Origin: DATDFB01 sp036522835
Lineage (GTDB): Bacteria; Acidobacteriota; Thermoanaerobaculia; Gp7-AA8
Direction of reading: 5' to 3'
Assembly (NCBI GenBank): GCA_036522835.1
Contig: DATDFB010000211.1
Location: forward strand, 1-64,000
DNA length: 64,000 bases
Shown: positions 49,093 through 57,955 of the stretch, in pieces
How the letters are laid out: each line of letters opens with the position of its first letter
Position numbering within the stretch: position 1 is the stretch's first letter
Notes under the pieces: generated by a model
Told to the model about the DNA's origin: nothing
Databases searched by the model: none
The model's input: the letters and a program-made list of their open reading frames with translations, nothing else
Position numbers and translations under genes: made by a program

Positions 49093-52000
49093 CTACTGCA
49101 CGGTTAGAGCGAAGTCGTCGACGACGAAGCTGGTCTGCGCCGAGGCGTCTTCGACGCCGACGAGGTAGACCTGGATCGTTTGGCCGATATAGGCGTTGAG
49201 GTTGAACGATTTCTGGGCGTAGCCGGTGTTCTTGTCGAGGTTCGAGTACGTCGCCAGCGTCGCCAGCACGGTTCCGCTGCTGTTGCGGATCTGCACCTTC
49301 AGCGTGTCGTACGCCGTGACGGTCGTCGTCTCCGCGGTGTCGATGTGCAGCCAGAACGTCAGCGTCGCCGAGGTCTTGCCGGAGGGGATCGCCACCTGCT
49401 GCAGCAGCGTGTCGGTGTGCGCGCTGCCGTAGCCGTCCATCCACGCCTTCCAGGAGCCGCTGTGCGCCGCTTCGCCGGTCGAGCTGTCGATCACGCCGGT
49501 GCTGGCGGTCCAGGTGACGTTGCCGTTCTCGAAGCCGGGGTTGCCGAGGAGCTGCGAGGACGTGTTGTTGCTGACCGTCACCGTGATCGTGGCCGACGTG
49601 CCGACGTTGCCGGCGGCGTCATAGGCCTTCGACACGAGCGAGTGCGAGCCGTTCGCGGCGGTCGTCGAGTCCCACGTCCAGGCATACGGCGAGGTCGTGT
49701 CGGTCGACTTGAGCGTGCCGTCGAGGTAGAACTCGACCTTCGTGACGCCGACGTTGTCGGAGGCGCTGGCGGTCACGCTGACGGCGGTGCCGCTGACCGT
49801 GGCGCCGTTCGCCGGCGCGGTGATCGACGTCGTCGGCGCCGTGGTGTCGGGTGTCGACGTGTTGACGACCACGTCGTCGAAGTAGGTGTAGCTGGCGTCG
49901 CCGGCGTAGTTGTCATCGTGGCTCGTCAGCGTGAGCGTGACGCTGTGGCCGGCACTCGAGGCCACGTTCGCGTTCACCTGCGTCCACACCGGCGTGGTCG
50001 TGCAGACCTTCGCCAGGATCGTCGAGGTCGTGCCGGTGACGTTGTCCTTGAGCGTCGCCGTGGCCCAGTCGTACGTGACGGTGTCGGGGCAGGTGTTCGA
50101 ATACCAGAACGAGAGCGTCGACGCGTTCGACGGCAGCGTGAACGTCTGCGCCGCGGTGCTGTCGAGCGACGGCGCGGTCGAGCCGAGCTGCGCGCCGTAC
50201 GTGCCGCTGTGCTTCGACGCGGTGTTGACTGCGGCCGTGCCGGTGGTCGTCCAGCCGCTGAAGGTGCCGGTCTCGAAGCCGCCGTTCGTCAGCGCGCCGC
50301 CCGCCGCGGTGACGGTGAGCGACACGGAGGTCGTGTGCGTCTTCGAGCCGCCCGTGCCGGTGACGGTGATGGTGTACGTGCCGGCCGCGGTCGACGCGCC
50401 GACCGCCATCGTCATCGTCGAGGAGCCGCTGCCGGGCGCCGCGATCGAGGCCGGGCTGAAGCTGACGGTCGTCCCCGCCGGCGCGCCGCTGGCGCTGAGC
50501 GCGATGGCGGCATTGAAGCCGCCGCTGACCGAGGTCGTGATCGTCGACGTGCCGTTGCCGCCCTGCGCGACGGACACGGACGTCGGCGACGCGCTGATGC
50601 CGAAGTCCGGCGTGGCCGCGCCGTTCCAGTTGTTGACCATGGCGTTCGCGTCGACGGTGCCGACGCCGGTGACCGCGTCGTAGCCGGTGCCGCAACTGAA
50701 GCCGGTCACGCCCGGCACGCTGTTGTTGCCGGAGGTGACGTCGTGGAACATCGTCGTGCCCGAGCCGGTGTACTGGGCGTTGGCGAGCGTGTAGAACTTC
50801 GTGTTCGCGTTGCCCCACGACGTCGCGGTCTTCTGATTCACGAGCGCCATGAGACCGGCGAACGACGGCGACGACGCCGAGGTGCCGCCGACGGCTCCGA
50901 GGCCAGAGACGGTCGCGGTGTGGCCCTGCACGACGAGGTAGCCGTCGTGCCCGGCCGCGGTGAGAGAGACGTCGGGAACGAAACGTGCGTTCGTCGCCGG
51001 AACGCCGACGCAGACCTGCCACGACGGCTTCGCGTAGATCGACGACTGTCCGCCGCTCGAGGCCCACAGGCCCGAGCCGCCGCTGACGTTGCCCGACTCG
51101 TTCCAGGCCATCTCCGGGATGTACGACAGCGCGGAGCTCTTGTCGGTGGCGTTGTTCGTCGACGACCAGTACGCCGAGGGGTTGGCGGTGTCGTTGAACT
51201 GCGTGCCGCCGACGCCGACGTTGTACGGCGTCGAGGCCAGGCCGCTCACCGCCGCGCCGCTGCCGGTGGTGTCGTTGCCGCCGTTGCAGCCGGCCGCGCC
51301 GCTGTCGCCGGAGGAGACGAAGGAGGTGATGCCCTGCGTGGCCGCCTGCGACCAGAGGTTGTTGTAGAAGTTGTTCTCCGTCGTTCCCATCGATGACTCG
51401 CACTGGCCGAAGCTGGTGCTCATCACTTTGGCGACGTTGTTGTTGACGATGTACTGCGCGGAGAGGTCGACGCCGTCGGTGGTCGCGGTCGACTTGGAGA
51501 TGACGAACTTGATCGTGGCGTTCGGGGCGACGGCGCCCGACCACTGCACGTCGAGGTCCGCTTCGCCCTCTTCGCCTCCGCCGAGGTTGCCGGGGTCGGT
51601 GCCGTTGTGGACGAAGACGGGGTCGTTCGCCGGCAGGCCGAAGAAGCTGCGGAAATACTGCACGTCGCCTAGGGCGATGTCGGTGCGGCCGACGATGGCG
51701 ATAGTCTGGCCGCTGCCGTTGATGCCGGCGGTGTAGAGCGGATTGACGTTGTAGATCTTCGCGAAGTCGGCCGGCGCGACGTAGTGGCTCGTGCCGCTGG
51801 TGTAGTCCGGAACCGGCTTGAAGCCGTGGTTCATCGGATGGCGGCCGAAGTCGTGCAGCGTGACGACGCCGCCGACGACGTCGGCGAGCGCGCGCGGGAT
51901 CTGCGGGTCCTTGGCGTTGGCGGTGTGGAGCTTCCCGTCGACGTCGAATTTGTGGATCTGAGTCTTGAAGGTGCGCTCCACCTGGCCGACGGATCCGCTG

Positions 52001-52407
52001 AAGTTGATCCAGCCGCGGCCCGCGCCCACTTCATCGATGGTGAACCCGCCGCGCGCGAGCCACGCCTGCACCTCGGACAGATCATCGTCCGCGATGCCGA
52101 AGCGCGCGCCGAACTGCGCCGGGGTGAGCCACTGGTGGTACTGCGGCGAGCTGGGATCGTGAAGCTGCGCGAGAAGGCGGTCGATCGAGTCCTTCGCCCC
52201 GGCGCGCGGCTTGAGGACGAGGATCATCCGTTCGAGCTTCTGATTCGAATCAGCCGGTCCCCGGTCGTTCTGCGGAGTGGCCAATGGATGAACGTTGCCG
52301 TGAATGACGACGGTGTCGTTGTCGTCGACGTTGCGCTTGTGCGGGTTGGCCGCAAAGAGCGGGGTGGACAGCAGGAGGAGGACGAGGGGGAGGACGAGAC
52401 GCTTCAA
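49093..52407 (-). CDS. Secreted S53 (sedolisin/kumamolisin-type) serine-carboxyl peptidase
   Basis: 1104 residues, TTG start at 52407 with AAAGGTAGG upstream. A signal peptide (MKRLVLPLVLLLLSTPLFA) precedes the pro-kumamolisin activation domain (~30-190: LLAQLHDPSSPQYHQWLTPAQFGARFG). The catalytic domain follows with the Glu/Asp pair in GGEEGEADLDVQW (~275) and nucleophile Ser in VGGTSASSPSFAG (~504). The Ca-binding region HDVTSG...GTGYDAVTGVG comes after it. The C-terminal ~480 residues hold an Ig-like domain, a GGFETG beta-sandwich, a second Ig-like domain and the same terminal module as the neighbouring gene. It is an acid-active endopeptidase by family. A sigma-54-like promoter lies upstream. 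Confidence 0.92.
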   Translation of the reverse strand: MKRLVLPLVLLLLSTPLFAANPHKRNVDDNDTVVIHGNVHPLATPQNDRGPADSNQKLERMILVLKPRAGAKDSIDRLLAQLHDPSSPQYHQWLTPAQFGARFGIADDDLSEVQAWLARGGFTIDEVGAGRGWINFSGSVGQVERTFKTQIHKFDVDGKLHTANAKDPQIPRALADVVGGVVTLHDFGRHPMNHGFKPVPDYTSGTSHYVAPADFAKIYNVNPLYTAGINGSGQTIAIVGRTDIALGDVQYFRSFFGLPANDPVFVHNGTDPGNLGGGEEGEADLDVQWSGAVAPNATIKFVISKSTATTDGVDLSAQYIVNNNVAKVMSTSFGQCESSMGTTENNFYNNLWSQAATQGITSFVSSGDSGAAGCNGGNDTTGSGAAVSGLASTPYNVGVGGTQFNDTANPSAYWSSTNNATDKSSALSYIPEMAWNESGNVSGGSGLWASSGGQSSIYAKPSWQVCVGVPATNARFVPDVSLTAAGHDGYLVVQGHTATVSGLGAVGGTSASSPSFAGLMALVNQKTATSWGNANTKFYTLANAQYTGSGTTMFHDVTSGNNSVPGVTGFSCGTGYDAVTGVGTVDANAMVNNWNGAATPDFGISASPTSVSVAQGGNGTSTITTSVSGGFNAAIALSASGAPAGTTVSFSPASIAAPGSGSSTMTMAVGASTAAGTYTITVTGTGGSKTHTTSVSLTVTAAGGALTNGGFETGTFSGWTTTGTAAVNTASKHSGTYGAQLGSTAPSLDSTAAQTFTLPSNASTLSFWYSNTCPDTVTYDWATATLKDNVTGTTSTILAKVCTTTPVWTQVNANVASSAGHSVTLTLTSHDDNYAGDASYTYFDDVVVNTSTPDTTAPTTSITAPANGATVSGTAVSVTASASDNVGVTKVEFYLDGTLKSTDTTSPYAWTWDSTTAANGSHSLVSKAYDAAGNVGTSATITVTVSNNTSSQLLGNPGFENGNVTWTASTGVIDSSTGEAAHSGSWKAWMDGYGSAHTDTLLQQVAIPSGKTSATLTFWLHIDTAETTTVTAYDTLKVQIRNSSGTVLATLATYSNLDKNTGYAQKSFNLNAYIGQTIQVYLVGVEDASAQTSFVVDDFALTVQ

Positions 52408-52446
52408 ACAAACCTACCTTTCTTTCGTCCGGGCGGGCGGCGGAAG

Positions 52447-52462
52447 GGCAAGGCGGCTGCCA
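52447..52462 (-). promoter_or_regulatory. Candidate sigma-54 promoter of the S53 peptidase gene
   Basis: On the minus strand TGGCAGCCGCCTTGCC gives the -24 GG and -12 GC with exactly ten bases between them, as sigma-54 requires. The -12 element lies ~40 bases before the TTG start, leaving a ~30-base leader with an SD. Confidence 0.45.
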
Positions 52463-52547
52463 TGAGTGGCGCTAATGAAATCAGCGAGTTAGGCGACGCA
52501 GAGGTGGGTCACGGATCGATTTTGACCCGCCCAAAGGGTCAAGATCT

Positions 52548-52609
52548 GATCTGGAGTGCGGCGGCCATGCCGCCGCTGTCAGAGCGCCGGCATGGCCGGC
52601 GCACTCCAC
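52548..52609. repeat. 62-bp dispersed inverted repeat, copy 2
   Basis: Exact reverse complement of 2076-2137. It ends two bases before the glgP stop, between glgP and the S53 promoter region. Confidence 0.88.
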
Positions 52610-52610
52610 A

Positions 52611-55097
52611 TCAGATCCCCGCGTGCGCGAAGTTTCCGATCACGGCCGGACGGATGCCCCAGATCTCGCGCGCATATTCGGCGATGGTTCGGTCTGAGGA
52701 GAACTTCCCCATCCGGGCGATGTTGAGGAGCGACTTGCGCTGCCATGCGGGGCGGTCGAGGTAGACCTCGTCGACGCGCGCCTGTGTCTCGACGTACGGC
52801 TCGAGGTCGGCGAGGTGGACGTACTCGTCGCGCGCGCTGGTGAGCTTGGCCACGATGGGGCGGAAGATGTCTTTGTCGCCGCGCGAGAAGTGCCCCGCGG
52901 CGATGGTGTCGACGACGCGCCGGATGGCGCTCTTCGCCAGGTACTCCTCGGGGCGATAGTCGGCGAGGCACGCCGCGACTTCGTCGGCGCGCAGGCCGAA
53001 GATGAAGATGTTGGCGTCGCCGACTTCGTCGCGGATCTCGATGTTCGCGCCGTCGAGCGTGCCGATGGTCAGCGCGCCGTTGAGCGCCAGCTTCATGTTG
53101 CCGGTGCCCGACGCTTCCTTCCCCGCCGTCGAGATCTGCTCGCTCAGCTCCGCCGCCGGGATGATGACCTCGGCAAGGCTGACGCGATAGTCGGGAAGAA
53201 AGACGACGCGCAGCCAGTCGCGCGTGCGCGGCTCGGCGTTCACCACTTCGCCGACCGAGTGGATCAACTTGATGATCAGCTTGGCCATGAAATAGCCCGG
53301 GGCGGCCTTGCCGGCGAAGACGAAGGTGCGCGGCACGAGCGGCGTCTCCCCATCCTCGACGATGCGCCAGTAGCGGTCGACGACGTGGAGGATGTTGAGC
53401 AGTTGCCGCTTGTACTCGTGCATGCGCTTGACCTGCACGTCGAACATCGACTCCGGATCGAGGACGATGCCGGTGAGGTCGCGCGTGAACTTCGCCAAGG
53501 CGAGCTTGTTGCGGCTCTTCACCGCGTCGAGGCGTTCGAGCAGCCCGGCATCGTCGGCGAAGAGCTCGAGCTTGCGCAGCTCGCCGAGGTCGCGGATCCA
53601 GCCGTCGCCGATGGCCTTGGTGATCAGCGATGCCAGCGGCCGGTTGGCGTGCAGGAGCCAGCGCCGCGGCGTGACGCCGTTGGTCTTGTTGTTGAAGCGC
53701 TCCGGCCAGAGCTTGTAGAAGTCGGGCGCGAGCGTCGTCTTCACGAGCTCCGAGTGCAGCGCGGCCACGCCGTTGACGGAGTGGCTTCCGGCCATGGCCA
53801 GGTTGGCCATGCGCACGTTGCGGCGCTCGCCTTCTTCGAGGATGGCGACGCGGTGCGACACGGCGATGTCTCCGGGAAAGCGCCGCTCGACTTCGAGCAG
53901 AAGCCGCCGGTTGATCTCGCCGATGATCTGCAGGTGCCGCGGCAGGAGGCGCTCCATCAGCTCGACCGGCCATTTCTCCAGCGCCTCGGGAAGCAGCGTG
54001 TGGTTCGTGTAGCCGCACGTCTTCACGACCAGGTTCCAGGCCTGCTCCCACGGCAGGCCGGCGTCGTCGATGAACGTCCGCATCAGCTCCACGACGGTGA
54101 GCGCGGGATGGGTGTCGTTCATCTGGATGGCGATCTTGTCGGGGAAGTCGTCGAAGGAGTCGTGCGTCTGCCGGTAGCGGCGGACGATGTCGCGCACGGA
54201 GCAGGCCACGAGGAAGTACTCCTGCAAGAGGCGCAGCTCGCGCCCGCGCTCGACGGAGTCGGATGGATACAAGATCTTGGTGATGGCCTCGGTGTTGATC
54301 TTGTGCTGCACGGCGGAGATGTAGTCGCCGGCGTTGAAGATGCCGATGTCGAAGTCGTCGGAGGAGCGCGCGCTGAAGAGGCGAAGGACGTTCACGGTCT
54401 CGCCGCCGTAGCCGACGATGGGCATGTCGTGCGGCACGCCGATGATCTCTTTGTACTCGACCCACGCCGGCTGGTAGACGCCGCCGGCGTTGGTGTGGGC
54501 GATGGAGCCGTAGACGGGCACGCGGACGATGTCGTCGGTGCGCTCGATGAGCCACGGCGAGCCGCCGCTGTCGAGCCAGTGGTCGGGCTTCTCGTGCTGG
54601 AAGCCGTTCACGAAGGTCTGCCGGAAGAGTCCGAACTCGTAGTTGATGCCGTAGCCGAAGCCGGGCATGTCCATGGTGGCCAGCGAGTCGAGGAAGCAGG
54701 CGGCGAGACGTCCCAAGCCGCCGTTGCCGAGGGCGGCGTCAGGCTCCTCGGCGGCAATTTCTTCGAGGTCGGCGCCGAGCTCCGCAATCACCGACTTGGC
54801 GTCGTCGTAGAGGCCGAGGTTCGTGAGGTTGTTGCCGAGCGCGCGGCCCATGAGGAACTCCATGGAGAGGTAGTAGAGCCGCTTGGCGTCCTGCTCCCGA
54901 TAGCGGCGCTCGCTCTCGCGCATGGCGTCGAGCGCCGGCCGCCGCACGGCCACGGAGAGCGCCTGCAGCTTTTCCCGCATCGACGCTTCTTTCCACGAGC
55001 TGCCGCGCCCATAGCGGAGGAACGTTTCGATCCCTTCGCGCAGATGGACGAAGCTCCGCGTGGCCGCGGCGCTGGTAGTCGTTGGTGCTGGACGCAA
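52611..55097 (-). CDS. glgP: Glycogen/starch (alpha-glucan) phosphorylase
   Basis: 828 residues, the usual GT35 length. The TTG at 55097 is the first in-frame start, and SFVHLREGIETFLRYGRG follows as expected. It releases glucose-1-phosphate from alpha-1,4-glucans using PLP. Motifs: YYLSMEFLMGRALGNNL, AALGNGGLGRLAACFLDSLAT, QMNDTHPAL, NKTNGVTPRRWLL, and the PLP-lysine region SGTGNMKLALNGALTIGTLDGANIEI. It is a standalone gene; no other glycogen genes are adjacent. Confidence 0.97.
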   Translation of the reverse strand: MRPAPTTTSAAATRSFVHLREGIETFLRYGRGSSWKEASMREKLQALSVAVRRPALDAMRESERRYREQDAKRLYYLSMEFLMGRALGNNLTNLGLYDDAKSVIAELGADLEEIAAEEPDAALGNGGLGRLAACFLDSLATMDMPGFGYGINYEFGLFRQTFVNGFQHEKPDHWLDSGGSPWLIERTDDIVRVPVYGSIAHTNAGGVYQPAWVEYKEIIGVPHDMPIVGYGGETVNVLRLFSARSSDDFDIGIFNAGDYISAVQHKINTEAITKILYPSDSVERGRELRLLQEYFLVACSVRDIVRRYRQTHDSFDDFPDKIAIQMNDTHPALTVVELMRTFIDDAGLPWEQAWNLVVKTCGYTNHTLLPEALEKWPVELMERLLPRHLQIIGEINRRLLLEVERRFPGDIAVSHRVAILEEGERRNVRMANLAMAGSHSVNGVAALHSELVKTTLAPDFYKLWPERFNNKTNGVTPRRWLLHANRPLASLITKAIGDGWIRDLGELRKLELFADDAGLLERLDAVKSRNKLALAKFTRDLTGIVLDPESMFDVQVKRMHEYKRQLLNILHVVDRYWRIVEDGETPLVPRTFVFAGKAAPGYFMAKLIIKLIHSVGEVVNAEPRTRDWLRVVFLPDYRVSLAEVIIPAAELSEQISTAGKEASGTGNMKLALNGALTIGTLDGANIEIRDEVGDANIFIFGLRADEVAACLADYRPEEYLAKSAIRRVVDTIAAGHFSRGDKDIFRPIVAKLTSARDEYVHLADLEPYVETQARVDEVYLDRPAWQRKSLLNIARMGKFSSDRTIAEYAREIWGIRPAVIGNFAHAGI

Positions 55098-55136
55098 TCG
55101 CTGAACCTCACTCGACTTTAACGGTTTGGAGGCATC

Positions 55137-56066
55137 ATGTCATCCATGCGGAAATGGATCACGCTGCTCGCGGTGCTCGCGAGCGCACAGGCTCGCTGGC
55201 AACTGCAAAGCAACGTTTGGGTCAACTTGCATCAGCGGCTGATGTACGAGGCGCGCTTCGGCCCGGTGAAACCGCTCGCCGACAACGAGCAGTGGAAGGG
55301 CGCGATCGAGAAGTACCGCGCGTTCCTCGGCAAGCGCCACCCGTTCTACGACAAAGAGCTCCTCGACATGAACGAGGCACTCTCCGCGACGAAAGGGGCG
55401 AAGCTGCCCGATTCGATTCCGCGCGCGGCCGCGGCGGTGCTGGAATCGGCGATGCCGCTGTACCGCGCGCAGCAGTGGCCGGAGGACGACCGCATCAACC
55501 GCTTCTGGATCTCGGTCGCGGAGCCGCTGCTCGCCTCGGCCGGCGAAGAGCTCGTCGCCGCGCACGAGAAGGCTTACGGCCGCGCGTTCCCGAAGCGGAT
55601 TTTGGTCGACGTCGCGTCGTACGGCTGGGAGTTCGGCGCGTACACGGTGCCGGTGGGCACGGACGGCGCGCACGTGGTGATGCAGAGCCAGGACAATCCC
55701 GGCGGCGAAGGCTTCTACGCGCTCGAGTCGCTGCTGCACGAGCCGTCGCACGCGATCGTCGGCGACCGCTCCGGCGCGATCGGCGACGACATCGCGCGCG
55801 TGACGAAGGAGACGGGCATCCGCCCGTACTCGTACCTCTGGCACGCCATCCTGTTCTACACGACGGGCGAGCTGACGCGGCGCGCGCTCGACCGCCGCGG
55901 CATCCACGACTACAAGCCGATCATCCTGCAGATGTACGACCGCGGCTTTCGCGACTTCCGCCAGTCGCTGGAGACGCATTGGCAGGCGTATCTCGATGGG
56001 AAGGAATCACGCGAGGCGGCGATCAAGCAGATTGTGATCGAGACGGCGCCGCCGGCGAAGAAGTGA
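55137..56066 (+). CDS. Uncharacterised protein with an HEXXH motif, putative metallopeptidase
   Basis: 309 residues, ATG at 55137 with GGAGG five bases upstream. A short hydrophobic N-terminus (MSSMRKWITLLAVLASAQA) looks like a signal peptide. SLLHEPSHAIVGD around residues 199-211 contains HEPSH, an HEXXH zinc motif. A Glu-containing helix follows (LFYTTGELTRRAL), which could supply a third ligand as in gluzincins. The rest is helical and I do not recognise a named family. It is divergent from glgP. Confidence 0.65.
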   Translation: MSSMRKWITLLAVLASAQARWQLQSNVWVNLHQRLMYEARFGPVKPLADNEQWKGAIEKYRAFLGKRHPFYDKELLDMNEALSATKGAKLPDSIPRAAAAVLESAMPLYRAQQWPEDDRINRFWISVAEPLLASAGEELVAAHEKAYGRAFPKRILVDVASYGWEFGAYTVPVGTDGAHVVMQSQDNPGGEGFYALESLLHEPSHAIVGDRSGAIGDDIARVTKETGIRPYSYLWHAILFYTTGELTRRALDRRGIHDYKPIILQMYDRGFRDFRQSLETHWQAYLDGKESREAAIKQIVIETAPPAKK

Positions 56067-56122
56067 GGCCAGCGCTTCGCCACGGCGAAAAAAAGAGGAT
56101 AATTACAGCAGGCCCAATTGCC

Positions 56123-57955
56123 ATGCGGAATGTCAGTACTCGTCCGCCGTGGCTACACAACCTCGACGCTGTCGTAGCCTCGGAGCAGTGGCTGCAGGCG
56201 CTCTACAACGTCGATGAGGAGGCATTGCGCCTTCTCCTCATCCGGCACAACATCGATGACGCCAAGCTGCTGTCCGAGCGGGTCGAGAACGTCGGCAGGG
56301 CGCTCGCGGAACAACGGCTGAAGACTGAGGACCTGGCGGCGTGGCGGGCGGAAATCACCGAAGCATTCGAGCTCGTCGGCGGCATCAACGATTTCACCGA
56401 CAAAGGCGCCGTGCTCGATGTCTATCGAAGCGAGCACGATCCGTCGCTTCCGGAAAGCACGCTCAACAAAGTCGCGGCGTATCTCCGGGCGAAAATCTGG
56501 AGAGGCGAGCTTCAACGCGAGGCATGGATCAATTTTCTCGATACCCAGCGTGCGTTGCGGCCGCGCCACATCTTCCTCTACCGGCTGCCGACGCCAGTTG
56601 CGGCAACGGCGGTAACGTGGACGCACCGCGAACGGCCGCTCAAGCCCGCGTTGGCGCAAGCCATGGTCGACGATTCCGGCGTACTGCAAATGCGATGGAT
56701 CGCCCTTCGTACTGACGAGCGCCGCGCCGCGTACGTCCGCGTCGACCTCGAGAGTGGAGCGATGGAGCTGCAGCTCGAGCGGATGGACAGCGGAGGCATG
56801 AAGGGGCTAAGGGAAGAGCGAACCCGCTACCTGACCGCGTTGACGGAGTACTTCGGCGTCATGCCGGAGCTCGTGCATCTCGAAACGCCGATGCGCGGCT
56901 TGATGAACGACCCGCGGCTTCGTCTCGACGTCTGGCGAGTCCGGCTCCCGAACAAGACCGAAGCAGGGGTCAAGCACGACGACTCAGCACTCTTCGGACG
57001 GCTGAGGTCCGGCCTCGATCGTTTTTATGCGCTGGAACTGAGAGGCGAATGGCACGGTGACGGCCTCCCTGTGGAGGTGTACCTCGACGCGCGGACGGAC
57101 GCCATCACGATTCCGCAGCAATGTCCGGTCGCGTCCGCACAATCGCTCAGCACCGCGATTCGAGAGCTTCACGCAGCCGCACCGGTGCCCGAAATCGTGA
57201 CGTTCGCCGATCTGACATCGGAGACCCACGCAGCGGCCGCCACGGCCGAAGCCGAGTTGGCCGCTCCCCCTGCTGCGCCGACAGCGGAGCAGATCGCGGA
57301 GATCGCCGAGCTCCGCGACGCGGTGGAAAAGCTCATCGCCTATCAGCAGCGGATTGGCGCATCGGACATGTCGCTCGAGATGCTCCCGTCGAATGCACCA
57401 CACGACTTGCTGTTCGACCACGACCGTCTGCGCACCGCGCTGCAGAAGATCGGCGTGAATTACCTTGGCGCGATGCTCTACGTGATGTGCCCCGTAACCG
57501 CCGCGCCGGTGAGGCAGGGCGGACGCGAGATACTCTTCGAACGGACCGGCGACATCCCGGCGACAATCGAATGCGAGAACGAAGAGGGGAACCCGCGCAC
57601 GCACATTACCGAGGGCAACATTTGGCTGAGGGTCATCAGCCCGCCGGCTCCGGCGACGCCGCATCCGGTCAACGAGCCACAACCGGTCGACGTCACGTCG
57701 CCGGTTGTGCCGCCAGAGCCCGACGAGTGGTCGAAAGTGCAGAAGGTATGGATCTGGTATGTCGCCGGACTCCTGGTGATCACGCTGTTCTTCGGGCTGC
57801 TCTTTCACTTCTTGCCTGAGCTGAAATGGTTCTGGATCGTCTGCTTCGTCATCACCGTGATCGCGCCGGTCGGCTTGATCCGGTTGGCGCTCGGTCCCGC
57901 GGCGTTCGACGCAGTGACTAAGTTTCTCTCGAAGTTCGAGAAAGCAGGGCCGTGA
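56123..57955 (+). CDS. Uncharacterised C-terminally anchored protein
   Basis: 610 residues from the ATG at 56123. The N-terminal ~100 residues (WLQALYNVDEEALRLLLIRHNIDDAKLLSERV) form a helical domain resembling the effector-associated/GUN4- or death-fold-like adaptor type (weak). A middle region, residues 150-340, is mixed alpha/beta. An Ala/Glu-rich coiled coil lies at ~385-420. Two TM helices at ~545-590 (WYVAGLLVITLFFGLLFHF, WFWIVCFVITVIAPVGLI) anchor the end. Composition is less GC-rich than the flanks and it lacks homologous neighbours, so it may be accessory DNA. A GATAAT box lies ~25 bases upstream. No function assigned. Confidence 0.6.
   Translation: MRNVSTRPPWLHNLDAVVASEQWLQALYNVDEEALRLLLIRHNIDDAKLLSERVENVGRALAEQRLKTEDLAAWRAEITEAFELVGGINDFTDKGAVLDVYRSEHDPSLPESTLNKVAAYLRAKIWRGELQREAWINFLDTQRALRPRHIFLYRLPTPVAATAVTWTHRERPLKPALAQAMVDDSGVLQMRWIALRTDERRAAYVRVDLESGAMELQLERMDSGGMKGLREERTRYLTALTEYFGVMPELVHLETPMRGLMNDPRLRLDVWRVRLPNKTEAGVKHDDSALFGRLRSGLDRFYALELRGEWHGDGLPVEVYLDARTDAITIPQQCPVASAQSLSTAIRELHAAAPVPEIVTFADLTSETHAAAATAEAELAAPPAAPTAEQIAEIAELRDAVEKLIAYQQRIGASDMSLEMLPSNAPHDLLFDHDRLRTALQKIGVNYLGAMLYVMCPVTAAPVRQGGREILFERTGDIPATIECENEEGNPRTHITEGNIWLRVISPPAPATPHPVNEPQPVDVTSPVVPPEPDEWSKVQKVWIWYVAGLLVITLFFGLLFHFLPELKWFWIVCFVITVIAPVGLIRLALGPAAFDAVTKFLSKFEKAGP

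Noticed and set aside
49180..55121. Long plus-strand open frames opposite the S53 peptidase and glgP
   Set aside because: Antisense shadows with low-complexity Arg/Val composition; the minus-strand proteins have full domain matches.
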